The notes: generated by a model from the sequence alone, not told the origin. A stretch of 9,573 nucleotides of DNA from CAZIVE01 sp964542435 (GCA_964542435.1 CAZIVE010000096.1:1-9573); one strand, 5' to 3'. Shown: positions 1 to 6,398, counted from the stretch's first letter. Translations and numbers: made by a program.

Positions 1-198
1 CGCTTCTCTGATTTCTGTATATCTATTCTTTTCTGATACGTATGATGAGAATGCTATGTGAGAGGAGTATTTTAAATTCATTGTGTTTGAAATTACAACC
101 ATTTTAACCTTGTTTCGTTTATGATTCATTATTATTTGATATAAATATCTTGAATCTATTACCAGTTTGGCTTTAACATATGGAAAAAACTATGAACA

Positions 199-230
199 GT
201 TGGATGAATAATGAACTAAGTATAATTTTG
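199..230 (+). promoter_or_regulatory. Candidate Bacteroides-type promoter, distal, for the SusCD operon
   Basis: TAATTTTG at 223-230 matches the Bacteroides -7 consensus TAnnTTTG exactly. GTTG at 199-202 can serve as a weak -33 box (consensus TTTG) with a 20-bp spacer. Use of this promoter would give a leader of roughly 180 nt before the start at 415, long enough for post-transcriptional control. It competes with the proximal candidate; transcription start mapping would decide. Confidence 0.35.
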
Positions 231-265
231 TAAACAATAAATGACAAATATGATGCAAAAAGATT

Positions 266-285
266 AATATATTTATAAATATATT
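266..285. repeat. Perfect 20-bp AT-only palindrome
   Basis: The sequence reads identically on both strands over 20 bp (AATATATTTA followed by its exact reverse complement). It lies between the two promoter candidates, about 30 bp upstream of the proximal -33 box. It could be a regulator site, or simply low-complexity AT sequence, in which palindromes arise easily. Confidence 0.5.
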
Positions 286-314
286 TCTTTATGACATGTA
301 TTTATTCTGATTGG

Positions 315-348
315 TTTGCAAAATGATAAAGATGACGCACTATCTTTT
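315..348 (+). promoter_or_regulatory. Candidate Bacteroides-type promoter, proximal, for the SusCD operon
   Basis: TTTG at 315-318 matches the -33 consensus. TATCTTTT at 341-348 matches TAnnTTTG at all but the last base. The 22-bp gap is slightly longer than usual. Transcription would start near 355, leaving a leader of about 60 nt before the ATG at 415. That would exclude the ATG at 358 as a realistic start. Confidence 0.35.
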
Positions 349-414
349 AAAGCTTAAATGATTCTAAATAACAACAACTACCAAATAATATCTACTAATC
401 AAATTGAGTGTGTA

Positions 415-3400
415 ATGAAAAGATTGTTTTACTTACTTTCATTCCTTCTCTTGTCAGTGGGGATGACATTTGCTCAGACAACGAGAGTGACCGGTAAGGT
501 TATCTCTTCGGAAGATGGTGAGCCTGTCGTGGGTGCAACCATTGTTGTCAAAGGAACAACGACAGGTACCATTACAAATTATGATGGACAATTCACTTTG
601 GATGTCCCATCGAGTGCAAAAACACTGGTCGTCTCTTACATCGGTATGAAGGCCAAAGAGGTTGCCGTCAGCAAATCGGTCGCTGTGAAACTGGATTCTG
701 ATACGCAGAATCTGGACGAGGTGGTCGTGACAGCTATGGGCATTTCGCGTGAAAAGAAATCATTGGGTTATGCTTTACAGGAAGTGAAGTCCGATGAGTT
801 GACCAATGCCGGCCAGGTGAATGTGACTTCTGCTTTGGAAGGCAAGGTCGCTGGTGTTCAGGTTTCGGCTTCCGGCGGTCAGATCGGATCTTCTTCACGA
901 ATCGTGATTCGTGGTAACTCCTCATTAGGCGATAACCAGCCTTTGATTGTTGTCGATGGAATTCCTGTTTCCAACGATCAGATCGCTGCAGGTTCTGTTG
1001 ATTACGGATCGGGCATCAACGATATCAACCCGAACGATATCGAGAGCATCTCTGTGTTGAAAGGCGGTTCGGCTGCTCTTTACGGTATGCGTGCTGGTAA
1101 CGGCGTTATCCTTATCACTACCAAATCCGGTAAAGGGAAGAGCGGCATTCAGATCAACTACGACGGCGAGTACACGTTCGACCATGTAATGAATCTTCCG
1201 AAGTATCAGAACAAGTATGGTGAAGGCTATACAGGAAGTGAATATGATTACAATTATGGAGGATACACGGACGGAAGCGGATATCATGCTTATAAAGATA
1301 TGAGTTCCAGTTATGCCGATTTTGTCAGCAAATTTTGTTATTCTTTTGATGGCACGGATAACGCAAGTGATGAATCTTGGGGACCTCGTTTGGATGTTGG
1401 CTTGAAGATTCCGCAGTTTGACAGTCCGATCGGAGCTGATGGAAAACGTATCGCCACCGATTGGGTCTCGCATCCAAACAACGTGAAAAGCTTTTTCCAG
1501 ACGGGTTATACGATGAATCACGTTATCTCTTTGACGTCGAATACCGATAAATCGACGACGCGTGCCTCTTTAGGCTATCGCGATCAGAACGGTTATATTC
1601 CGAACACCGATCAGGCACGTTATTCAGCCCAGCTGAACACTCGGATGTCGTTGGGCAAGCTTGTCGATTATGACTTGGCAACCAACTTTACCTATACCAA
1701 GAGCAACAACCTGCCTATGACCGAATACAATGCCGGCAATGTCTTGCAGTCCATCACGCAGTGGTTCGGTCGTCAGGTGAACATGAAATCATTGAAAGAT
1801 AATTGGAACACGATTGATCCGGAAACCGGACTTCCCTATAGCTGGAACCCGTTCTATCATCAGGATCCCTATTATACAGTGCATAAGAATGTGAACGAAT
1901 ATACCCGTAACCGTTTCTTCGGGAAATCTTCATTGTGGTTGAAACCTACCGACTGGTTGAAATTTGAAGGACGTTTGGGTTACGATTATTACAATGCCGA
2001 AACATTCTCCAAGACGGCTTATAATACGGATTATCCGACCGGATTCTTTGATCTGCGTGATCAGAAGCAGACAGAGGTCAACGCCGATTTCGTTGCCTAT
2101 TTCAATAAGAATGTGGGCGATCTGAACATCAATATGATTGCAGGTGCCAACTATCGCGATGTGCTGTGGAAGTACAGCCGCATCTATTCAGACCAGTTGA
2201 CGGTTCCAGAACTGTTCACTGTAGCGAATGCGGAAAGCAAAACCATCGAGATGAACCATAGTCATATTCGTTCAAACTCTGTCTATGGCAACCTTTCATT
2301 GGGATATAAGAATTTCCTGTATTCGGATATCAGCGCACGTAACGACTGGAGTTCTACGATCTCTGATCCATTCTTCTATCCGTCCATCAGTGCCAGCTTC
2401 ATTCCGACCTCTGCTTTTAGTGAACTCTTCAAAGGATCCATATTGAATTATTTGAAAATTCGTGGTGGCTGGGCAAAGATCGGTAATGCAACGACGGCCT
2501 ATCAGACGGCAGCTTACTACACGTCAGCAGCGAGCACTATCGGCAGTGTAACTCAGTTCTATTTGCCTACAACCTATCCGCCCAAAAACCTGAAGCCTGA
2601 GTCTGTTGAGACATGGGAATTGGGCTTGGAAGGTAATTTGTTCAATAGTCGCTTGGGATTTGATCTTGCCTATTATCATAAGAAAACGACGGATGAGATC
2701 ATGCAGGTCACGACCTCTTCTGCGACGGGTTACAACGCCATGCTGATCAACGCAGGTAAGATTACAAACAAAGGTATGGAAGTTCAGTTGAACGGCACGC
2801 CGATCAAGACAAAAGACTGGGCTTGGAATATTACGTTCAACTGGTCTAAAGACAAGAGCAAGATCGTGGAACTGTACACAGATCCGACAACAGGTCAGTC
2901 ACTCGATCAGTATGAGTTGGGTCACCAGTGGTCCACATACGTATATGCAAAGCCCGGTGAATCTTGGGGCTCAATCTATGGCTATGGTATGGTAAGCGAT
3001 GGCAAAGGCCATTACATTGTTGGAAGTGATGGTCTGCCTGAGACAAAATATGAGAAATTAGGTGATGTAACGCCGGACTGGCTGGCCAGTTTGCGTAACG
3101 AAGTAACCTGGAAAAACGTCAGTGCCGGTTTCATGCTGGATTACCGTAAAGGTGGCGACATCTTCTCCGTCTCTTCCATGTGGGGATTTTACACAGGCAT
3201 TCTGGAGGCAACGGCTAAGGGCGACATTCGTGAACGTCCGATCGTAGTCGGCAAGGATGTGGCTACAGATTATTCTTTCGTTAAGGAAGACGGTTCAGCC
3301 AACGATCTTACGACCGATGCACATTCCTTCTTCTATTCTTACTATTACAACCGTCAGCTTTCAACCTTTGAAGGCTCGTTCCTCAAATTACGTGAGATGC

Positions 3401-3651
3401 ATCTGACCTATAGCGTGCCTCAGACTTATCTGAAGAAAATAGGTGGTTTCGTTAAGGCTGCCAACTTATCTATCGTCGGTAACAATGTAGCGATATTATG
3501 GTTGAGCTCGACGAACAAAGCGCATATCGATCCGGAAAGTTCGAGTGCGAGCGGTTCGAATTCAGGTTCGGCAAATTATGCTGTTGGTCTTGAGTCGGTA
3601 TCTTATATGCCAACTCGCAGTATAGGTTTCAAAATTGGTCTTACATTTTAA
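415..3651 (+). CDS. SusC/RagA-family TonB-linked outer membrane transporter
   Basis: This is the channel half of a SusC/SusD uptake complex, which imports oligosaccharides or peptides across the outer membrane using TonB energy. It has 1078 residues, normal for the family. Residues 1-20 are a signal peptide (MKRLFYLLSF, cleavage expected after A20). Residues 24-93 are a carboxypeptidase-regulatory-like beta-sandwich (GKVIS, GATIVVKGT, DGQFTLDVP, YIGM). The plug begins at LDEVVVTAMG, 100-109. The family signature GNGVILITTKSGKG starts at residue 228, and the 22-strand barrel follows, ending in RSIGFKIGLTF with a C-terminal aromatic. The start at 415 is chosen over the in-frame ATG at 358 because the signal peptide begins exactly there; the longer form would add 19 polar residues. 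There is no N-terminal STN domain, so FecR/ECF-sigma signalling through it is unlikely. The reading frame is intact. The substrate cannot be deduced. Confidence 0.96.
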   Translation: MKRLFYLLSFLLLSVGMTFAQTTRVTGKVISSEDGEPVVGATIVVKGTTTGTITNYDGQFTLDVPSSAKTLVVSYIGMKAKEVAVSKSVAVKLDSDTQNLDEVVVTAMGISREKKSLGYALQEVKSDELTNAGQVNVTSALEGKVAGVQVSASGGQIGSSSRIVIRGNSSLGDNQPLIVVDGIPVSNDQIAAGSVDYGSGINDINPNDIESISVLKGGSAALYGMRAGNGVILITTKSGKGKSGIQINYDGEYTFDHVMNLPKYQNKYGEGYTGSEYDYNYGGYTDGSGYHAYKDMSSSYADFVSKFCYSFDGTDNASDESWGPRLDVGLKIPQFDSPIGADGKRIATDWVSHPNNVKSFFQTGYTMNHVISLTSNTDKSTTRASLGYRDQNGYIPNTDQARYSAQLNTRMSLGKLVDYDLATNFTYTKSNNLPMTEYNAGNVLQSITQWFGRQVNMKSLKDNWNTIDPETGLPYSWNPFYHQDPYYTVHKNVNEYTRNRFFGKSSLWLKPTDWLKFEGRLGYDYYNAETFSKTAYNTDYPTGFFDLRDQKQTEVNADFVAYFNKNVGDLNINMIAGANYRDVLWKYSRIYSDQLTVPELFTVANAESKTIEMNHSHIRSNSVYGNLSLGYKNFLYSDISARNDWSSTISDPFFYPSISASFIPTSAFSELFKGSILNYLKIRGGWAKIGNATTAYQTAAYYTSAASTIGSVTQFYLPTTYPPKNLKPESVETWELGLEGNLFNSRLGFDLAYYHKKTTDEIMQVTTSSATGYNAMLINAGKITNKGMEVQLNGTPIKTKDWAWNITFNWSKDKSKIVELYTDPTTGQSLDQYELGHQWSTYVYAKPGESWGSIYGYGMVSDGKGHYIVGSDGLPETKYEKLGDVTPDWLASLRNEVTWKNVSAGFMLDYRKGGDIFSVSSMWGFYTGILEATAKGDIRERPIVVGKDVATDYSFVKEDGSANDLTTDAHSFFYSYYYNRQLSTFEGSFLKLREMHLTYSVPQTYLKKIGGFVKAANLSIVGNNVAILWLSSTNKAHIDPESSSASGSNSGSANYAVGLESVSYMPTRSIGFKIGLTF

Positions 3652-3662
3652 TTGAAAGAGAT

Positions 3663-5144
3663 ATGAATAAGAATATAGTAAAGAAAGCGACATTGGGCTT
3701 TTTAACTGCGATAGCTTTGTTTTCAAGTTGTACCAGTTCCTTCGATGAAGTGAACACTTCTCCTGATAAAGCGACAAGTGTGCCCATTTCCAATGTGATG
3801 GCGTATGTATTGCAGCAGACAGGAACGGAATTGTATGATTCCTGGAATGACATGAGTTATGCGAGCGCTTATGGCGGACAGGTTACAAAAATCCAGTATA
3901 TCGATGAAACCCGCTATCAGTTCCGTGCCGGGACAATCCAGAACAAATGGTATTATATTTATCTGTTGATGAACAATGCGAAGGCGGTAGAGGAAAAGGC
4001 TTTGACCGATGGCAATAATGTGATGGCCGGTGTTGCCATTACATGGAAGATCTTGCTCGAATCGATCGCTACGGATTCTTGGCGTGATGTCCCATTCACG
4101 GAAGCCTGCCGCATGTCGGAAGGTCTTCTGCTGCCGAAGTACGACAAACAGGAGGACATCTATCCGGGGATGATCGATTCGTTGGGCGTTGCTTCAGAGC
4201 TTTTGGCTAGTGGTAAAGGAAGTGCAGTGACAAGCGGCGTCAGCTTTTTGAATGACGATGCAGCCAAATGGCTTAAATTCTGTAATTCACTGCGTCTGCG
4301 TCTGGCAATGCGTATATCGGGTGTCGATGCAGCAAAAGCCAAGTCGGTGGTTGAGTCTTTGGCCGGTGGTGAGTTGATTACTACGAATGATGACAATGCC
4401 ATGTATCAATGGCCTGGTGGATCTTACAAGGATTTGTGGGCCAATGCCCTTCGTACACGTACCGATTTCGGTTGCTGTGATATCATGATCAATAAGTTAA
4501 AGAAGCTGGGCGATCCTCGTCTGAGTGTATATGCAGATAAGACGGGCGCCTATTTGAATGGCGAGTCGAGTGAGCCGTATGTGGGTTATACGAACGGTGC
4601 GACAACGAATGTTTCCGATGTCAAATTGGTTTCACCTATTGGCAGCCGGTTCTGTATGTACACTTCACCATACACAGGTTTCACGCCCTATTTCCGTGCT
4701 TCTGAAACCTATTTCGAATTGGCTGAAGCCGCTTTCTTGGGATGGAATGTCGGAATCGGTGCTGAAGAAGCTTACAACAAAGCGGTGACTCTTTCTTTGG
4801 AGGAAAACGGTATCGATTCGGATGCCATCAAAACGTATCTCGGCGGTTCTGCCAAATGGGATGGAACGGTCGGGAAACTCTACGATCAATGGTGGATTTC
4901 TCTTTACAAGAATGGTATGGAAGCCTGGTCGTTGTATCGTCGTACCGGTTATCCGACGGAGAATTATATTGCTCCAGGTCGTCCTTCGACTTATGCCAAT
5001 CACAATACACCGCCTTTCCGTTTGCCATATTCCATCGATGAGGAAGGCCTGAATGCTGCCCAACTCAAGTTGGTTTCAGATCAGGTCAAGGATGACTTCT
5101 GGGGAACGCAGATGTGGTGGGATACGCGCAAAGGCGTCTATTAA
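3663..5144 (+). CDS. SusD-like_2 (SusD/RagB superfamily) surface lipoprotein
   Basis: This is the substrate-capturing lid that pairs with the transporter encoded upstream; SusD-type lipoproteins sit on the cell surface over the barrel. It has 493 residues. A lipoprotein signal ends in LFSSC, with C23 as the lipidated residue, followed by the acidic pair D28-E29. FDEVNTSPD after the cysteine and WRDVPFTEA at 140-148 resemble the SusD-like_2 family rather than classical SusD, and the C-terminus MWWDTRKGVY also fits. TPR-like helices are expected across the middle. The start follows the upstream stop by 11 bp with only a weak purine stretch before it, so co-transcription and coupled translation are likely. 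A hairpin at 5203-5230 may end the operon. The ligand, glycan or peptide, is unknown. Confidence 0.94.
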   Translation: MNKNIVKKATLGFLTAIALFSSCTSSFDEVNTSPDKATSVPISNVMAYVLQQTGTELYDSWNDMSYASAYGGQVTKIQYIDETRYQFRAGTIQNKWYYIYLLMNNAKAVEEKALTDGNNVMAGVAITWKILLESIATDSWRDVPFTEACRMSEGLLLPKYDKQEDIYPGMIDSLGVASELLASGKGSAVTSGVSFLNDDAAKWLKFCNSLRLRLAMRISGVDAAKAKSVVESLAGGELITTNDDNAMYQWPGGSYKDLWANALRTRTDFGCCDIMINKLKKLGDPRLSVYADKTGAYLNGESSEPYVGYTNGATTNVSDVKLVSPIGSRFCMYTSPYTGFTPYFRASETYFELAEAAFLGWNVGIGAEEAYNKAVTLSLEENGIDSDAIKTYLGGSAKWDGTVGKLYDQWWISLYKNGMEAWSLYRRTGYPTENYIAPGRPSTYANHNTPPFRLPYSIDEEGLNAAQLKLVSDQVKDDFWGTQMWWDTRKGVY

Positions 5145-5202
5145 AATTTTGGATTTCATCTGATCAACATTGATAAACACATTAGAGATGAAATTATGTA
5201 CG

Positions 5203-5240
5203 GCGGAGCTGCTTGTGAAAGTGGCTCCGCTTTTGTTGTT
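5203..5240 (+). terminator. Rho-independent-like terminator after the SusCD operon
   Basis: GCGGAGC at 5203-5209 pairs perfectly with GCTCCGC at 5224-5230. TGCTT and AAGTG extend the stem inward by five pairs, two of them G-T wobbles, closing a GTGA loop. The T-rich stretch TTTTGTTGTT follows at 5231-5240. The position, 58 bp past the SusD stop, fits an operon terminator. The downstream arm is also part of a competing hairpin (5224-5250). Confidence 0.75.
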
Positions 5241-5250
5241 AAAGCGGAGC
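5224..5250 (+). repeat. Competing 10-bp hairpin that shares an arm with the terminator
   Basis: GCTCCGCTTT at 5224-5233 is perfectly complementary to AAAGCGGAGC at 5241-5250, with a 7-nt loop. It uses the terminator's 3' arm, so the two structures exclude each other. Read on the minus strand, the same inverted repeat is also a stem-loop. A third copy of the 7-mer GCGGAGC makes this possible. Confidence 0.65.
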
Positions 5251-5258
5251 AGAACCTT

Positions 5259-5289
5259 TTCGCATCCTGCGGGAGCGCATTAGCGCGAA
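5259..5289 (+). repeat. Small nested inverted repeats
   Basis: TTCGC at 5259-5263 can pair with GCGAA at 5285-5289. Inside, TGCG (5268-5271) can pair with CGCA (5276-5279) around a GGAG loop. An alternative hairpin pairs GCGC at 5275-5278 with GCGC at 5283-5286 around ATTA. The stems are short, so this is weak evidence of structure. The stretch is markedly GC-richer than its flanks. Confidence 0.3.
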
Positions 5290-5315
5290 GATCGTTTTGT
5301 GTGTTTCCTTGAAAT

Positions 5316-5601
5316 CCCTTCGAGGAAATTAACTGAAAACGCTGAAAAGTGAATCCCCCAGAAGAAAACCCATTTTGCAAGGGTGTAAAATCGAAATTCG
5401 TGGAGGAAAACTCATTTTACACGGTTGTAAAATCGAAATTCGTGGAGGAAAATCCATTTTGCAGGGGTGTAAAATCGAAATTCCTGAAGGAAAACTCATT
5501 TTGCACGGTTGTAAAATCGAAATTCCTGGAGGAAAATCCATTTTACACGGTTGTAAAGCCAAATTCCGAAGAGGGGATTCTCAAAAACGGTTTTTATACC
5601 G
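5316..5601. repeat. Repeat module 1: leader, five 42-bp tandem units, trailer
   Basis: The leader (5316-5350) starts CCCTTCGAGGAAATT. Five 42-bp units follow exactly in phase at 5351, 5393, 5435, 5477 and 5519, ending at 5560. Each has a GAAATTC-like start, a GGAGGAAAA core, CATTTT, a short variable block, and GTAAAATC (GTAAAGCC in the last). The trailer 5561-5601 (AAATTCCGAAG, GGATTCTCAAAAACGGTTTTT) is shared with module 2. Within units, ATTTTAC or ATTTTGC can pair with GTAAAAT, and around the unit joints TTCC can pair with GGAA. The first unit is the most diverged. Frames are open on both strands across the array (for example 5375-5845 plus, 5329-5562 minus) because 42 is divisible by three and the unit lacks stops in those frames. 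I read the module as non-coding repeat DNA, with a repeat-containing peptide as the less likely alternative. Confidence 0.85.
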
Positions 5602-5603
5602 TT
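5586..5603. repeat. Trailer hairpin of module 1
   Basis: AACGGT at 5586-5591 pairs perfectly with ACCGTT at 5598-5603 around a 6-nt loop. The second trailer keeps the inner four pairs (CGGT at 5877-5880, ACCG at 5887-5890) with a loop of the same length but different sequence. This suggests the structure is kept. Confidence 0.55.
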
Positions 5604-5644
5604 TCCCTTCGAGGAAAATCATCTTTGCTGCCTGTTGGCCGTTT
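5601..5644. repeat. Inter-module spacer with an extra copy of the leader start motif
   Basis: CCCTTCGAGGAAA occurs at 5605-5617 and again at 5645-5657, both preceded by CCGTTT. The spacer therefore looks like an aborted or partly duplicated leader. Each copy can fold as TTTCC pairing with GGAAA around CTTCGA. Confidence 0.6.
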
Positions 5645-5890
5645 CCCTTCGAGGAAATTGCCCTAAAACGTTCAGAAATGGAATTTCCTGGAGGAAAATC
5701 CATTTTTAAAGCTCTTAAAATCAAAATTCGTGGAGGAAAAGTCATTTTTGAAGCTCTTGAAATCGAAATTCGTGGAGGAAAATCCATTTTTAAAGCTCTT
5801 AAAATCGATTTCCCTACAAGAAAAGTCATTTTTGAAGCGTTGTAAAGCCAAATCCCGAAATGAGGATTCTCAAAAACGGTTTTTTGACCG
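5645..5890. repeat. Repeat module 2: leader, four 42-bp tandem units, trailer
   Basis: The leader 5645-5680 matches that of module 1 (CCCTTCGAGGAAATT, then AAAACG and a CAGAAATG-like end). Units begin at 5681, 5723, 5765 and 5807; the first three are exactly 42 bp and the last is 43 bp and diverged. The core GGAGGAAAA and CATTTT are shared with module 1. The variable block differs: TTAAAGCTCTTAAAA in units 1 and 3, TTGAAGCTCTTGAAA in unit 2. The last unit returns to the GTTGTAAAGCC ending seen at the end of module 1, and the trailer 5850-5890 closely matches the first trailer. So the ends of the two modules are conserved while the internal blocks have diverged. Confidence 0.85.
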
Positions 5891-5891
5891 A

Positions 5892-5903
5892 CCCCATTCG
5901 GGG
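5892..5903 (+). other. Small GC hairpin at the edge of the repeat region
   Basis: CCCC at 5892-5895 pairs with GGGG at 5900-5903 around ATTC, and a T-rich stretch follows about 10 bases later. It might act as a weak terminator for any transcript across the repeats, but the stem is only four pairs. From here to about 6020 I see no gene or other site. Confidence 0.3.
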
Positions 5904-6021
5904 AAGCTGTTTATCTTTTTATTTGGATTTTTTATATCTATTCGAATGCTGATCGACAATCTTTGGATAGAATGCCGGATTATGTGATGATGACTATTGT
6001 CAAGATGCTTTGTTTTCCCAA

Positions 6022-6037
6022 TTCACAAATTTGTGAA
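6022..6037. promoter_or_regulatory. Perfect 16-bp palindrome, probable HigA/HigBA operator
   Basis: TTCACAAATTTGTGAA is its own reverse complement. Its right half contains the -33 TTTG (6030-6033) of the toxin-antitoxin promoter, so a dimeric repressor bound here would block transcription. HigA-type antitoxins typically repress their own operons through palindromes of this kind. Binding by this HigA is inferred. Confidence 0.75.
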
Positions 6038-6060
6038 ATTGATATTTATGCATATCTTTG
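6030..6060 (+). promoter_or_regulatory. Promoter of the higBA operon
   Basis: TTTG at 6030-6033 and TATCTTTG at 6053-6060 match both Bacteroides consensus elements exactly, with a 19-bp spacer. Transcription would start around 6067, only about 14 nt before the higB ATG. This is the best promoter in the window. Confidence 0.8.
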
Positions 6061-6080
6061 TACAACTAAAAACATTGACT

Positions 6081-6398
6081 ATGATCGTAACATTCGAAAA
6101 GGAGTATTTGCGAATCATGTTTATAACTGAGAAATCAGCTGATAAAAAACATCGATATCCATCACAAGTCATCAGCAAATACATAGATATCATAAACTTG
6201 ATGAAGGTGTTGTCGAATCCCTCTGAACTGATTCGTTTCAAAGGGTTACATTTTGAGAAATTGATTGGCAGAAAGAAGGGAATGTCTTCAGTAAGGGTTA
6301 ATCGTCAATATCGGATTGAGTTTGAAGTTACGATTGTAGAAAGTGATGAAATAGTTTCTATATGCAATATTATAGATTTGTCAAACCATTACGAATAG
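6081..6398 (+). CDS. higB: HigB-like toxin of a type II toxin-antitoxin system (RelE/ParE superfamily)
   Basis: HigB toxins of this superfamily are mRNA-cleaving ribosome-dependent nucleases held inactive by HigA; activity of this copy is not shown. The product is 105 residues, the usual size. Family features are the MIVTFEKEYL start, the DKKHRYP segment, the strand RVNRQYRIEFE (residues 72-82), and the C-terminal ICNIIDLSNHYE ending at 105. The frame is open from an ATG at 5997, but that start lies upstream of the promoter and palindrome. The ATG at 6081 sits just behind the predicted transcription start and begins the family homology. The toxin precedes the antitoxin, the normal order for HigBA and the reverse of most type II systems. 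The stop codon overlaps the antitoxin's Shine-Dalgarno. Confidence 0.9.
   Translation: MIVTFEKEYLRIMFITEKSADKKHRYPSQVISKYIDIINLMKVLSNPSELIRFKGLHFEKLIGRKKGMSSVRVNRQYRIEFEVTIVESDEIVSICNIIDLSNHYE

Larger units (their letters stand above)
1..414. other. AT-rich upstream leader of the susC-like gene
   Basis: This stretch has no convincing gene. It is much richer in A and T than the coding regions. It holds two promoter candidates (200-230 and 315-348) and a perfect AT-only palindrome at 266-285. The plus-strand frame open from position 2 stops at 59-61 and cannot be judged as a gene tail. A minus-strand frame from the ATG at 81-79 runs 27 codons to the window edge without a stop. It could be the start of a divergent gene, but it is too short to call. 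No ECF sigma factor, anti-sigma factor or hybrid two-component regulator, often found beside SusCD pairs, is visible here. Confidence 0.6.

Noticed and set aside
1..81. Minus-strand open frame starting at 81 and leaving the window
   Set aside because: Only 27 codons are visible, with no recognisable domain or promoter. An open run this short is not evidence of a gene.
358..414. N-terminal extension of the SusC-like gene from the ATG at 358
   Set aside because: It adds 19 polar residues before a complete signal peptide, and the ATG would lie almost on the proximal transcription start.
925..1521. Minus-strand 198-residue frame
   Set aside because: It is antisense to the intact SusC-like plug and early barrel region and has no family features.
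5375..5845. A protein-coding gene of 156 residues across the repeats
   Set aside because: Both strands are open for the same reason (repeat length divisible by three, no stops in the unit). No ribosome site or promoter is visible, and the spacer between modules breaks the peptide pattern.
5351..5849. CRISPR array
   Set aside because: The complete 42-bp unit repeats without unique spacers, unit identity is imperfect throughout, and no cas genes are present.
5730..5987. Plus-strand 85-residue frame
   Set aside because: It begins inside the repeats and runs into plain AT-rich sequence. It has no ribosome site and no family resemblance.
5997..6080. Longer HigB start at 5997
   Set aside because: The added 28 residues would be encoded upstream of and across the operator and promoter, and the family homology begins at the ATG at 6081.
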